A stretch of 34,801 nt of DNA. It comes from a virus. The DNA lies in the IMG/VR virus record IMGVR_UViG_3300042472_000280, positions 1 to 34,801 of that record; one strand, written 5' to 3'. The first letter of the stretch is position 1; the number at the start of each line of letters is the position of its first letter. Shown here one piece after another: positions 6,393 through 14,274 of the stretch. A model generated the notes under the pieces. It saw only the letters and a list, made by a program, of their open reading frames with translations, was not told where the DNA came from and did not search any database. The position numbers and the translations under genes are program-made.

Positions 6393-7173
6393 AGAACAGG
6401 AAATTGATTTTATCGTAAAGAATCAAAATAAACTGATTGCATTTAAAAAAGCATCATTTAAAAAAGCCGATACGTTTTCGTTTAGTCCTATTGAAACTAC
6501 AAAGGCAATTGTTAATAATACGCCAATTCAAGAAGCCGAAGAAGAACTAAAAGTAAAAGTTGTTATTAATTCAACTAACTTTTTAGACTCTCACGGTGAT
6601 GTACATATTAAGGGATTGTGGAATAAGTCAATATCTGAAAACAAAAATATTGTACATTTGCAGGAGCATTGTATGGAGTTTGACAAAATTATTTCAGACG
6701 GTGAAGACTTAAACGTATATACTCAACAATTTACTTTTAAGCAATTAGGATACAATTATGAGGGTAAAACCGAATGTTTGATATTTGAAAGCAAAGTAAA
6801 AGAGGACCGCAACGAGTTTATGTATGAACAATATTCAAAAGGATTTGTTAAAAATCACAGCGTCGGAATGTCTTATGTTAAAATGTTACTTTGCGCTAAT
6901 AATCCATCAAGTATACAAGAATATGAAAACTGGAATAAATACCTTCCTGAAGTTGCTAACCAAGATACAGCAATTGAGAAAGGTTATTTCTGGGCTGTAC
7001 TTGAAGCAAAATTAATTGAAGGCAGTGCAGTAGTTATAGGATCTAATCCAGTTACACCAACCTTAGAAAATAATATGAAAGCCGTTCACACACTTTCAGA
7101 AAATGAGCCAGCCGTTGAGGTTACTCAAAAAATGAATGAAAACGAATTTAACCAATTATTAAACAAATTTTAA
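6367..7173 (+). CDS. Prohead maturation protease
   Basis: This 268-residue serine protease of the HK97 prohead/assemblin-like type cleaves the scaffold part of the capsid protein during head maturation. The core runs from about 61 to 230: VVINSTNFLDSHGDVHIKGLW, a histidine in KNIVHLQEH (97 or 101), and Ser165 in NHSVGMSY as likely nucleophile. The N-terminal 60 residues precede the fold, and the C-terminal 40 are a low-complexity tail, both perhaps self-cleaved. It lies directly upstream of the major capsid gene, two bases away, as expected. Confidence 0.8.
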   Translation: MKIPSFENKEQEIDFIVKNQNKLIAFKKASFKKADTFSFSPIETTKAIVNNTPIQEAEEELKVKVVINSTNFLDSHGDVHIKGLWNKSISENKNIVHLQEHCMEFDKIISDGEDLNVYTQQFTFKQLGYNYEGKTECLIFESKVKEDRNEFMYEQYSKGFVKNHSVGMSYVKMLLCANNPSSIQEYENWNKYLPEVANQDTAIEKGYFWAVLEAKLIEGSAVVIGSNPVTPTLENNMKAVHTLSENEPAVEVTQKMNENEFNQLLNKF

Positions 7174-7175
7174 AA

Positions 7176-8336
7176 ATGATTACACAAGAACAATTAGACG
7201 CCTTAAGCGCAAAAGTTGAAGGATACAAAGCACAAGATGTTGAAGTATCTGCATTAAAAGCTGAATTAGAGGCTTTGAAAGGAAAAGAAACGATTGAAAA
7301 ATCAGTATTCGAAAATTTACAAGAACAAGTTAACCAATTAAAAGAAATGGGAACATCACAAGAAGTGAAAAGAACTTTAGTTGACGAGATTAAAGAAAAC
7401 AAAGAAGCATTAAAAAACATCGCAAAAGGTGGAAATGATGAAGTAGTATTGAAAGCCGACACTTTGAGAGCTTCTATCGCTACAAATCCACACGTTGAGT
7501 TAGTTGATGGTATTGGTCAATTGCAACGTAAAAAAAGAAGTTTATACGACCTATTCAGAAAAATTCCTGTTGGAGCTGGTAACCATAACGGTACTGTTGC
7601 TTATGTTGATTGGGATGAGGCTACTACTGTAAAGGCTGCCGCTTCAGTTGCTGAAGGTGTTGCGTTTGCTGAAAGTACTGCTAAATTCAAAGGTTATACT
7701 TTGGCATTGCAAAAAATCGGAGATTCGCTTCCAGTTTCTGAGGAGTTTTTCAATGATGAGGTTATGGCTGCTGCTGAATTGGATATGTTTTTAGAAGCTA
7801 ACGTTTTAGACAAAGTTGCTTCTCAAATCGTAGTAGGTGATAACACAGGAACTAACTTGAAAGGTTTAATCACTTCTTCTCCTCTTTACACTGCTGCTGC
7901 TTCTGGAATTACAGACGCTAACATTTATGACCTTATTGCAAAAGTATCTGAAGACATTACTTCAGTAGGTGGTGCTAAATATGCTCCTGACTTTGTAGCA
8001 ATGAACATTGCAGATATCAATAAATTGAAATTGAAAAAAGATAGTACTTACAACTATGTTTTCAACTTTAATGATCCACGTATCGGAGCTTTGAACATCG
8101 TAGAAGATAATAACGTTGTGGCTAATACACTTTATTTAGGTGATTCAAGATTTGCACGTATCTATGAAATGGGTGGTGTAGTTGTATCAAAAGGATTTAA
8201 CGGTACTGATTTTGCAGAAGATATGATGACTTTGAAAGCACGTAAAAGATTAGCTTTTTTAGTTCGTGAAGCTGACAAAACAGGTTTTAGAAAAGTGGCT
8301 TCTATTTCTGCTGCATTAACTACATTGGCAACATAG
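7176..8336 (+). CDS. Major capsid protein, HK97 fold
   Basis: This 386-residue capsid subunit has an N-terminal coiled-coil delta domain (about 1-90, many K, E and L) that should act as scaffold and be removed by the protease just upstream. The mature part (from about residue 93) has the HK97-fold pattern: RKKRSLYDLFRKIPV, the E-loop region (VAYVDWDEATTVKAAA), KIGDSLPVSEEFFND in the spine helix, and a C-terminal beta part (ARIYEMGGVVVSKGF). Codons are visibly richer in G/C-ending and GGT/GCT choices than those of neighbours, which fits high expression. Confidence 0.93.
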   Translation: MITQEQLDALSAKVEGYKAQDVEVSALKAELEALKGKETIEKSVFENLQEQVNQLKEMGTSQEVKRTLVDEIKENKEALKNIAKGGNDEVVLKADTLRASIATNPHVELVDGIGQLQRKKRSLYDLFRKIPVGAGNHNGTVAYVDWDEATTVKAAASVAEGVAFAESTAKFKGYTLALQKIGDSLPVSEEFFNDEVMAAAELDMFLEANVLDKVASQIVVGDNTGTNLKGLITSSPLYTAAASGITDANIYDLIAKVSEDITSVGGAKYAPDFVAMNIADINKLKLKKDSTYNYVFNFNDPRIGALNIVEDNNVVANTLYLGDSRFARIYEMGGVVVSKGFNGTDFAEDMMTLKARKRLAFLVREADKTGFRKVASISAALTTLAT

Positions 8337-8339
8337 TAG

Positions 8340-8477
8340 ATGAAAAAAGTAGAGTTTACAAAAGACTTTGCAACTAAATTGAAAGGCGATGTCTGGGAAT
8401 GTGATTCCCAGCTCGCTTCTCACTTAGTAAATGTTGACAAAGTAGCTAAGTATTACGAACCAAAAAGCAAAAAATAA
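8340..8477 (+). CDS. Small protein directly after the capsid gene
   Basis: This 45-residue protein starts at ATG 8340, three bases after the capsid stop, and ends exactly one base before the next start. The pattern MKKVEFTKDFATKLKGDVWE ... LVNVDKVAKYYE matches the small SH3-like or beta-rich proteins often found after capsid genes (K.V.F.KDF...KGDV.E.D...A..LV...VA.Y). Their role is not settled; a structural or assembly role is likely from position. It encloses a perfect 8-bp hairpin at 8393-8411. Confidence 0.7.
   Translation: MKKVEFTKDFATKLKGDVWECDSQLASHLVNVDKVAKYYEPKSKK
8393..8411 (+). repeat. Perfect GC-rich inverted repeat inside the gene after the capsid
   Basis: CTGGGAAT (8393-8400), loop GTG, ATTCCCAG (8404-8411): an 8-bp perfect stem with a 3-base loop, about 55 bases after the capsid stop. 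No T-tract follows. It could cap or stabilise the capsid message. Confidence 0.7.
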
Positions 8478-9116
8478 ATGTATTTAATTGACCAAACATA
8501 TTTTATCAAAGAATTAAACGTTCCTAACATCAATGAGATGGATTCGGACAGTTTAACAATCTTAACACAGTACATTGATAAATATAGCCGTCAATTACTA
8601 CAAAATGCTTTAGGGTATACATTATTTAAAGACCTTGATCTAAACATAACTGCTGGGGTTTTAAATGTAGGAGCATCACAACGTTGGAAAGACCTTGTAA
8701 ATGGTAAAGAATACGTTAAGGATGGCAATACATACAAATGGAAAGGGCTATTGCATACAGAGGGCTTATTTAAAGGCTCTTTATTAGCAAACTATGTATT
8801 TTATCATTGGTTAAAAGATAATACAACAACGGTAACAGGAACAGGAGAAAAAAGTATTAACGCTCAAAATTCTGAAACTGTTAATTCAAATCAAAGATTA
8901 GTAACCGTATGGAATGACTTTGCAGCCGAATATCAAGGAAATAACACACACTTTCCTTCAATTTGGTTTAAAGGTTGTACAACTGTTATTGATTGGTTTG
9001 GAAGTGGTGAGCAGTTGGGGTATGTTAGTTTAATTCAGTTTTTAGCTGATAACGATACAACCTACACCGATGCAAATATGACTATATTCAGAAATCAAAA
9101 TCAATTTGGATTATGA
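8478..9116 (+). CDS. Head-tail connector candidate
   Basis: This protein has 212 residues. The first part is helical (YFIKELNVPNINEMDSDSLT, then YIDKYSRQLLQNALGYTLFK), like adaptor proteins that bind below the portal, and the rest includes a WKDLVNGKEYVKDGNTYKWK loop and a helical hairpin (LFKGSLLANYVFYHWLKDN). Proteins of this pattern at this position are frequent in Bacteroidota phages and are usually annotated as virion or hypothetical. Position between capsid and tail terminator supports a neck role; the exact protein is inference. Confidence 0.6.
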   Translation: MYLIDQTYFIKELNVPNINEMDSDSLTILTQYIDKYSRQLLQNALGYTLFKDLDLNITAGVLNVGASQRWKDLVNGKEYVKDGNTYKWKGLLHTEGLFKGSLLANYVFYHWLKDNTTTVTGTGEKSINAQNSETVNSNQRLVTVWNDFAAEYQGNNTHFPSIWFKGCTTVIDWFGSGEQLGYVSLIQFLADNDTTYTDANMTIFRNQNQFGL

Positions 9117-9604
9117 TAGTAGTCGAAAACAGCTTAAAAGATTTATTCGCACAATTACCAACTATTAATGGATTTAAGCCAAAATTTAACTGGGGTTCAC
9201 AAGATACTTTGAATTTGTATTTATCGCAGTTAAAAACAACTAATAAATATCCGTTAATTTGGTTAGTAGAAACGCCTGAAAATGGTAACTTTGCAACGCA
9301 ATCAGTTGAAAAATCTTTGAAGTTAATAATTGCTAAACAATCGGTACACGTTACCAATACAAATCCAATCATTTGGGATACTGAATTTAAAGACGTATTA
9401 AATCCACTTTTGGAAAATGTTTTAAAAGCATTAGACAGGAGTACAATTACAGAAATAAAAGACAGTAAGTATAAAATTCAAAGGATTAGCAACTATTCAG
9501 AGGACAATGGCAAAAATGCAAAGACTATTGACAACTGGAATGTAATTGTTTTAGAAGTCGATGTATATTTTAAGGATAACTGTTTAAAACTAATAAAATT
9601 CTAA
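9113..9604 (+). CDS. Tail terminator or tail-completion candidate
   Basis: This 163-residue alpha/beta protein has the pattern of tail terminator families (gpU/Tc1-like): an N-terminal helix (SLKDLFAQLP), then YPLIWLVETP, KLIIAKQSV, a long helix (EFKDVLNPLLENVLKALDRS) and a closing strand (NWNVIVLEVDVYF). Such proteins cap the tail tube and join it to the neck. It overlaps the connector gene by four bases (ATGA) and comes just before the tail tube gene, which fits. Confidence 0.6.
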   Translation: MIVVENSLKDLFAQLPTINGFKPKFNWGSQDTLNLYLSQLKTTNKYPLIWLVETPENGNFATQSVEKSLKLIIAKQSVHVTNTNPIIWDTEFKDVLNPLLENVLKALDRSTITEIKDSKYKIQRISNYSEDNGKNAKTIDNWNVIVLEVDVYFKDNCLKLIKF

Positions 9605-9628
9605 CAACAATTAAAAAAAATTAATAAA

Positions 9629-10564
9629 ATGGCATTAACAACAATCGTAAATTCAGTAAACTGTGGAGCTTCAGAAGTTTTAGGAACAGGGCTGAAAAAT
9701 TGCAAACAAGACATTAAAAGAGTAACTACTCTTGGTCTTTTAGAAAGAGGTTTAAAATTTGATGAGGCTCGTTCACTTGAATTAGCTTATATTCAAGAAT
9801 TGCAACAAAAAGGGCAATTAATTATTTTACAAGGTGTAATTGAATTAGCTGACAACACGGCAGAAGATACAATTATCACACGTGCTGGATCAGGCGAGAA
9901 AATCGTAGCTGGGAAAAACCCATACGAATATACTGTAATGTTTGACAACGGTCTTAACTTTCACAAGGCTTTGACTTCTTTGTCATCTCACAGACAGTAT
10001 GACTTGATCATGTTTGACTCAAAAGGTGATGCTATCTTTACTCAAACAAAAGCTGGTGAGTTCAAAGGATTTACACTTGGTATGTTCGAAAATGGTAAAT
10101 ACACTATGAGCAACGGAACTGACGCATCTGCACAATCAGTAACTTTCCAAATGGTTAACAGATTAGAGTTTGACGAGCGTGTAAGCTGGATTACAGCAGA
10201 TAACTTGGACTATAACGCACAAGAGGACTTAGACGGAGTTAATGACGTAGTGTTCACACTTACTACACCAACTGCTGGAACTTCTATTGTATTTACTGCA
10301 AAAACATTAGCTGACAATCACCAAGTTTCATTAAGTGGATTGCTTAAGACTGATTTGCTTTATACTGTTGACGGTGTAAGTACAACTATCACTACATTAG
10401 CAGAAAGTACAACCGAAGCGGGAAAATATACTCTTACCGTTCCTGCATTCATTGCTGGTAAAGTATTAACTTTGAAAACTTGGGATACTACATTATTGAA
10501 AACTATCATCAATTTATCTGATGTATTGTATAAATCAAATGTAGCAACTACAACAGCAATTTAG
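9629..10564 (+). CDS. Major tail tube protein with a C-terminal Ig-like domain
   Basis: This 311-residue protein should stack as rings to form the tail tube. Residues 1-200 form the tube domain (beta-rich, with AGEFKGFTLGMFENGKYTMS and VTFQMVNRLEFDERVSW). Residues about 205-300 look like an Ig-like or Big-type domain (VFTLTTPTAGTSIVFTA, GKYTLTVPAFIAGKVLTLKT) decorating the outside of the tail. Codon use is optimised as in the capsid gene. A strong terminator follows at 10588, so this ends a highly expressed unit. Confidence 0.8.
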   Translation: MALTTIVNSVNCGASEVLGTGLKNCKQDIKRVTTLGLLERGLKFDEARSLELAYIQELQQKGQLIILQGVIELADNTAEDTIITRAGSGEKIVAGKNPYEYTVMFDNGLNFHKALTSLSSHRQYDLIMFDSKGDAIFTQTKAGEFKGFTLGMFENGKYTMSNGTDASAQSVTFQMVNRLEFDERVSWITADNLDYNAQEDLDGVNDVVFTLTTPTAGTSIVFTAKTLADNHQVSLSGLLKTDLLYTVDGVSTTITTLAESTTEAGKYTLTVPAFIAGKVLTLKTWDTTLLKTIINLSDVLYKSNVATTTAI

Positions 10565-10587
10565 TAGTTTAGATTGTTTTTATAAAT

Positions 10588-10618
10588 AAGCGCATCATAA
10601 TAGGTGCGCTTTTTTTTG
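10588..10618 (+). terminator. Intrinsic terminator after the tail tube gene
   Basis: AAGCGCA (10588-10594) and TGCGCTT (10605-10611) form a GC-rich 7-bp stem with a 10-base loop, followed by eight T's (10611-10618). A new promoter box begins immediately after it. Confidence 0.9.
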
Positions 10619-10626
10619 TACTTTTG
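10619..10626 (+). promoter_or_regulatory. Promoter -7 box after the terminator
   Basis: TACTTTTG, then TATT and ATG 10631. The spacing is the same as before the small terminase gene and predicts a leaderless or nearly leaderless transcript. The terminator hairpin occupies the place of a -33 element. Confidence 0.5.
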
Positions 10627-10630
10627 TATT

Positions 10631-11071
10631 ATGAGAACTATTAAGGATTATATGGACTTTGTTAAAAATGTTAGGGATAATATTCCGCAACAAACAGAGG
10701 GTATAATTAACAGAAATAAAGCCGAAATAATAGACTTAAACAGACAGGGTCAATTGTATGCAAAAGGTGAGGATAGTTTAGGATTAGACTTAAAACCTTA
10801 TGCATTTTTTACGGTGGAAATAAAACAACTATTGGGGCAACCATATGACAGAACAACTTTGAACTATTCAGGCGCCTTTTATGATGGCTTTTATTTAACA
10901 GTAGACAAAGACAATTTAATACTTACATTTAACTCAAACGATAGAAAAACACCTGATTTAATTGGAAAATATGGTAAAAATATTTTTGGATTGAATTACG
11001 ATAATCAACAAAAACTTAATTATGAAATTATTAAACCTGAATTGGATAAATACATCCGTCAATATTTATAA
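10631..11071 (+). CDS. Tail assembly or completion protein, unknown
   Basis: This protein has 146 residues from ATG 10631. An in-frame GTG at 10604 lies within the terminator stem and cannot be the start. The middle has NYSGAFYDGFYL, a strand pair (NLILTFNSND) and LIGKYGKNIFGLNYDNQQKL, a pattern recurring in Bacteroidota phage proteins near the tail tube gene (xxGxFYxxF ... K.G..IFGL). The HK97 gp10-like neck proteins share parts of this shape. Function is inferred from position only. Confidence 0.6.
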   Translation: MRTIKDYMDFVKNVRDNIPQQTEGIINRNKAEIIDLNRQGQLYAKGEDSLGLDLKPYAFFTVEIKQLLGQPYDRTTLNYSGAFYDGFYLTVDKDNLILTFNSNDRKTPDLIGKYGKNIFGLNYDNQQKLNYEIIKPELDKYIRQYL

Positions 11072-11084
11072 AAAGTGTGATGAA

Positions 11085-11651
11085 ATGCCACTTTGGAACT
11101 TTCAAAAGTATCTTGAAACTAACGAACTAAAATACTTTACAAAGGAATTAAAAGACGTAAAAGGGTTAGATATTGTGATGAATGATTTTTTTGTTGAGTA
11201 TTTAGAACTAACACAAAATAATACTGTTTATCAAAGATTCTCAAAGATTTATAAATTATTGAAATTAGAGGGTAAATACAATTGTGTTTCTTTGATATTA
11301 AAATCTTTGTACAATTATGATAAAGGTTTAAATTTAGATATGTTTCATGCTTTGACTTGGGAGCTTGAAAAATGGCATTATAGAATTGACAGGGCAAAAG
11401 ATATATTTTCACAGCTTGAAAGCATTAACCAAAGATTGCAAAATGTTAAAACACAAATTGAGATACTACAATTAGAACTTAAAAAAGATGATCAACAAGA
11501 AAGCCAAAGTATAGAAAGCCAATTAATTTCAGTTAGTCGTATTTTAGAATTAAAGTACAAATTAGATGCAAAAGAAATTACGGTAAAAGAATGGATTGAA
11601 TACCAAAAACAAGCTGAAAAAACAATAAAATCACAAAAGAATGGCAAATAG
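11085..11651 (+). CDS. Helical protein in the tail assembly chaperone position
   Basis: This protein has 188 residues from ATG 11085 (the earlier ATG 11022 would overlap the upstream gene by 50 bases). It is helical: YFTKELKDVKGLDIVMNDFF, a second helical block, and a coiled coil from about 110 (FSQLESINQRLQNVKTQIEI and onward). Its place between tail tube and tape measure is that of tail assembly chaperones. No frameshift site or second overlapping frame is visible, so if it is the chaperone it is a single-product form. It overlaps the tape measure gene by 11 bases. Confidence 0.5.
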   Translation: MPLWNFQKYLETNELKYFTKELKDVKGLDIVMNDFFVEYLELTQNNTVYQRFSKIYKLLKLEGKYNCVSLILKSLYNYDKGLNLDMFHALTWELEKWHYRIDRAKDIFSQLESINQRLQNVKTQIEILQLELKKDDQQESQSIESQLISVSRILELKYKLDAKEITVKEWIEYQKQAEKTIKSQKNGK

Positions 11652-14274
11652 TATTGATTTAATAGTAAGTAAAGAGGCACAAGCTGGACTTGATGCATTA
11701 TATAAATCATTGACAAAAACACATGAAGAAGTAGTTGCAATTTCAAAACTACAACTTTCTTTTAATGGTGGTCAATCACCTAAAAGTGTTACTGATTTAA
11801 ACGAAAAAATAAAGGATCAAGCAAAAATTCAGGCTCAATTAGAAAAACAAATTGAAAGGAACAGACTTGCAGAAATAAGACTACAACAAACAAGGGAAAA
11901 AGCCTTTGATAAATATACTGCACAATTACAAAAGGAAGAAGCCAAACTAAAAGCATCCGAATCAGTTTACAATAAAATTCAAAATAGTATGAATTTATTG
12001 CAAAAAAGCTATAAAGATTTAGCTATTAGAAAGGAATTAGGAAGCCAATTAACAGATAAAGAGGAGAAAAGTTTAGAACGGTTAGGTAAAAGAATACAAG
12101 ACTATGATAGAGCCTTAAAAGCTGTTGATGGTCAAATGGGTAAATACCAGCGAAATGTTGGTAACTATGCTGGGGCTTTTAATCCATTAAGCAACTCAAT
12201 CAATCAATTAAGCCGTGAAATGCCAGCCTTTGCAAATTCCGTACAAACTGGATTTATGGCAATTTCGAATAACTTACCTATATTTTTTGATGCTATGGGT
12301 GGCATCATTAATCAAAATAAAGAATTACAGAAACAAGGATTACCAACTCAATCTGTATTTAAACAACTTGCCGCTTCTGTTTTTAGTTTAGGAACTGCAT
12401 TAAGTGTTGGAGTTACTTTGCTTACTTTATATGGCAAAGATATTGTAACCTTTATAGGTAAATTATTTGATGGCGGTAAACAGATGCAAACTATATCTGA
12501 TCAAATGAATCAAATAACGGATGCAAGAAAAAAAGCTTCTGAAAGCGCATCGACTGAGATATCTGAATTAGATACACTTTATAAAGTAAGTCAGGATGTT
12601 TCAATATCTATTGATCAAAGGCGTGAGGCGGTTAATAAGTTACAGGAACTTTATCCAAACTTTTTAGCTAATATATCAGACGAAAACATTTTAAATGGTA
12701 AAGCTGAAAGTCAATATTATAAGCTTAGAGATGCTATAATGGCAAAATATATGGCACAAGCAATTGGCGACAAATTAGCAGAAAACGCAAAAGATAGTTT
12801 AGAGGATTATTTAAGTATTCAAGAAAAAATACAAGAAACAGAAACTGAAATTGCAAAATTAAGAAAGAGTGGTAAAGATTTAATTATTCCTGGATCAAGA
12901 GAAGAAAAAACTCAAACAATTAGAATATCTAATAATGATTTGATTTTAGCACAAGAAAGAAAATTAATAATATTAAATAAGGATAAAAACAATTTAAAAA
13001 CACAAGAAAGACAAGAAAATTCATTGCTTATTAAAACTATGCAAGAAATGCTTGTTCAGGCTAAGCCATTGGAAATTGAAGACAAAAAACAAATTTCAAG
13101 AACAAAAGAAAAAACCAAATTAGCAAAAGAAAAAATAAAAGTTGACAAAGAAATAAACAGAGGGACTGAAGAATATTTTCTTTCTGAAATTTCACGTTTG
13201 GAAAAATTAAGGTCGTCAGTTGCAACAACTACAAAAGAATATGAATCATATAACGCACAATTAGAGTTATTAAACGCAAGTTTGATGTATTTAAGAGGTG
13301 GCGAAAGGTTAAATATGGCTGGATTAGTAACTGGTGGCAAAAGCGAAATTGAACAACTTCCAATATCGGCAAAAGAAAGTTTAGAGCAAACAAGCCAATA
13401 TTTGCAAGGTTTTTACGATCAATTTGGAAGTGAATCGGGTATGCCAACTTTGTTTAAGGTTATGAATAAAGAGATTGAAGGCTTTGGCGACAATTGGAAA
13501 GTTACTGCCGTAGCGATGATGGAAATAGGTCAGGAATTGACTAATACATTAATGAAACAAAGCGAGGCACGTTTTAATGCTGAATATGCACGTTTAGAAC
13601 AACAAAAAAATATATCAATTGCATTTGCTGGAAGTAGTGCAACGGCTAAATCTGAAATAGAGCGCCAATATGAAGAAAAACGAAAATCAATACAAAGGCG
13701 ACAAGCTCAAGACGAAAAGAAACAGGCTATGTTTAATATCGCAATAAATACAGCTCAAGCGGTTATGGCTACACTTGGAAAAGGTGGTTTCTTTGCGAGT
13801 CCTTTGTCTATTGCAGTTGCTGCAATTGGAGCGGCTCAATTAGCTATGGTTGCAGCTCAGGAAATACCAGCATTTGCAGAAGGTGGGGTTCATGAAGGTG
13901 GAAGGATGTTAATTAATGATGCTAAGGGTTCAAAATTTCAGGAAACTGTTATAACGCCTGACGGTAAAGTACGACAGTTTAAAGGCAGAAATAAAGTAGT
14001 AGACGCACCAAAAGGAACGCAAATTTTCACGCCTGATCAATGGAGTAAGCAAATTAATAACTTACTTTTGAAAAACAATATATCACCGTTGCAAACAAAC
14101 CAAACCAACGGAATAAATAAAGATGATCTTGAAAGTGTTTTTAGAAAATACAGCGGTTCAAATGAGGTGGCAATTGATATAAATGAAAACGGATTTAAGA
14201 AAATGATTAGTTCAAACGGTAGAACGCGCGAAATATTAAATAGCAGACTAACCACTAAAGGCAGAATAGTATAA
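11641..14274 (+). CDS. Tail tape measure protein
   Basis: This 877-residue protein should set tail length and later pass into the host envelope. It has long N-terminal coiled coils (about 40-170, QIERNRLAEIRLQQTREKA and similar), a hydrophobic part near 235-270 (VFSLGTALSVGVTLLTLYG), more coiled coil, and a second hydrophobic part near 710-740 (SPLSIAVAAIGAAQLAMVAA) followed by FAEGGVHEGG, a signature common near the end of tape measures. Length predicts a tail of roughly 130 nm by the usual 0.15 nm per residue, an inference. Confidence 0.93.
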   Translation: MANSIDLIVSKEAQAGLDALYKSLTKTHEEVVAISKLQLSFNGGQSPKSVTDLNEKIKDQAKIQAQLEKQIERNRLAEIRLQQTREKAFDKYTAQLQKEEAKLKASESVYNKIQNSMNLLQKSYKDLAIRKELGSQLTDKEEKSLERLGKRIQDYDRALKAVDGQMGKYQRNVGNYAGAFNPLSNSINQLSREMPAFANSVQTGFMAISNNLPIFFDAMGGIINQNKELQKQGLPTQSVFKQLAASVFSLGTALSVGVTLLTLYGKDIVTFIGKLFDGGKQMQTISDQMNQITDARKKASESASTEISELDTLYKVSQDVSISIDQRREAVNKLQELYPNFLANISDENILNGKAESQYYKLRDAIMAKYMAQAIGDKLAENAKDSLEDYLSIQEKIQETETEIAKLRKSGKDLIIPGSREEKTQTIRISNNDLILAQERKLIILNKDKNNLKTQERQENSLLIKTMQEMLVQAKPLEIEDKKQISRTKEKTKLAKEKIKVDKEINRGTEEYFLSEISRLEKLRSSVATTTKEYESYNAQLELLNASLMYLRGGERLNMAGLVTGGKSEIEQLPISAKESLEQTSQYLQGFYDQFGSESGMPTLFKVMNKEIEGFGDNWKVTAVAMMEIGQELTNTLMKQSEARFNAEYARLEQQKNISIAFAGSSATAKSEIERQYEEKRKSIQRRQAQDEKKQAMFNIAINTAQAVMATLGKGGFFASPLSIAVAAIGAAQLAMVAAQEIPAFAEGGVHEGGRMLINDAKGSKFQETVITPDGKVRQFKGRNKVVDAPKGTQIFTPDQWSKQINNLLLKNNISPLQTNQTNGINKDDLESVFRKYSGSNEVAIDINENGFKKMISSNGRTREILNSRLTTKGRIV

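Noticed and set aside
10604-10630. Earlier GTG start for the gene at 10631
   Set aside because: It lies within the terminator stem and the codons run through its T-tract and the promoter box.
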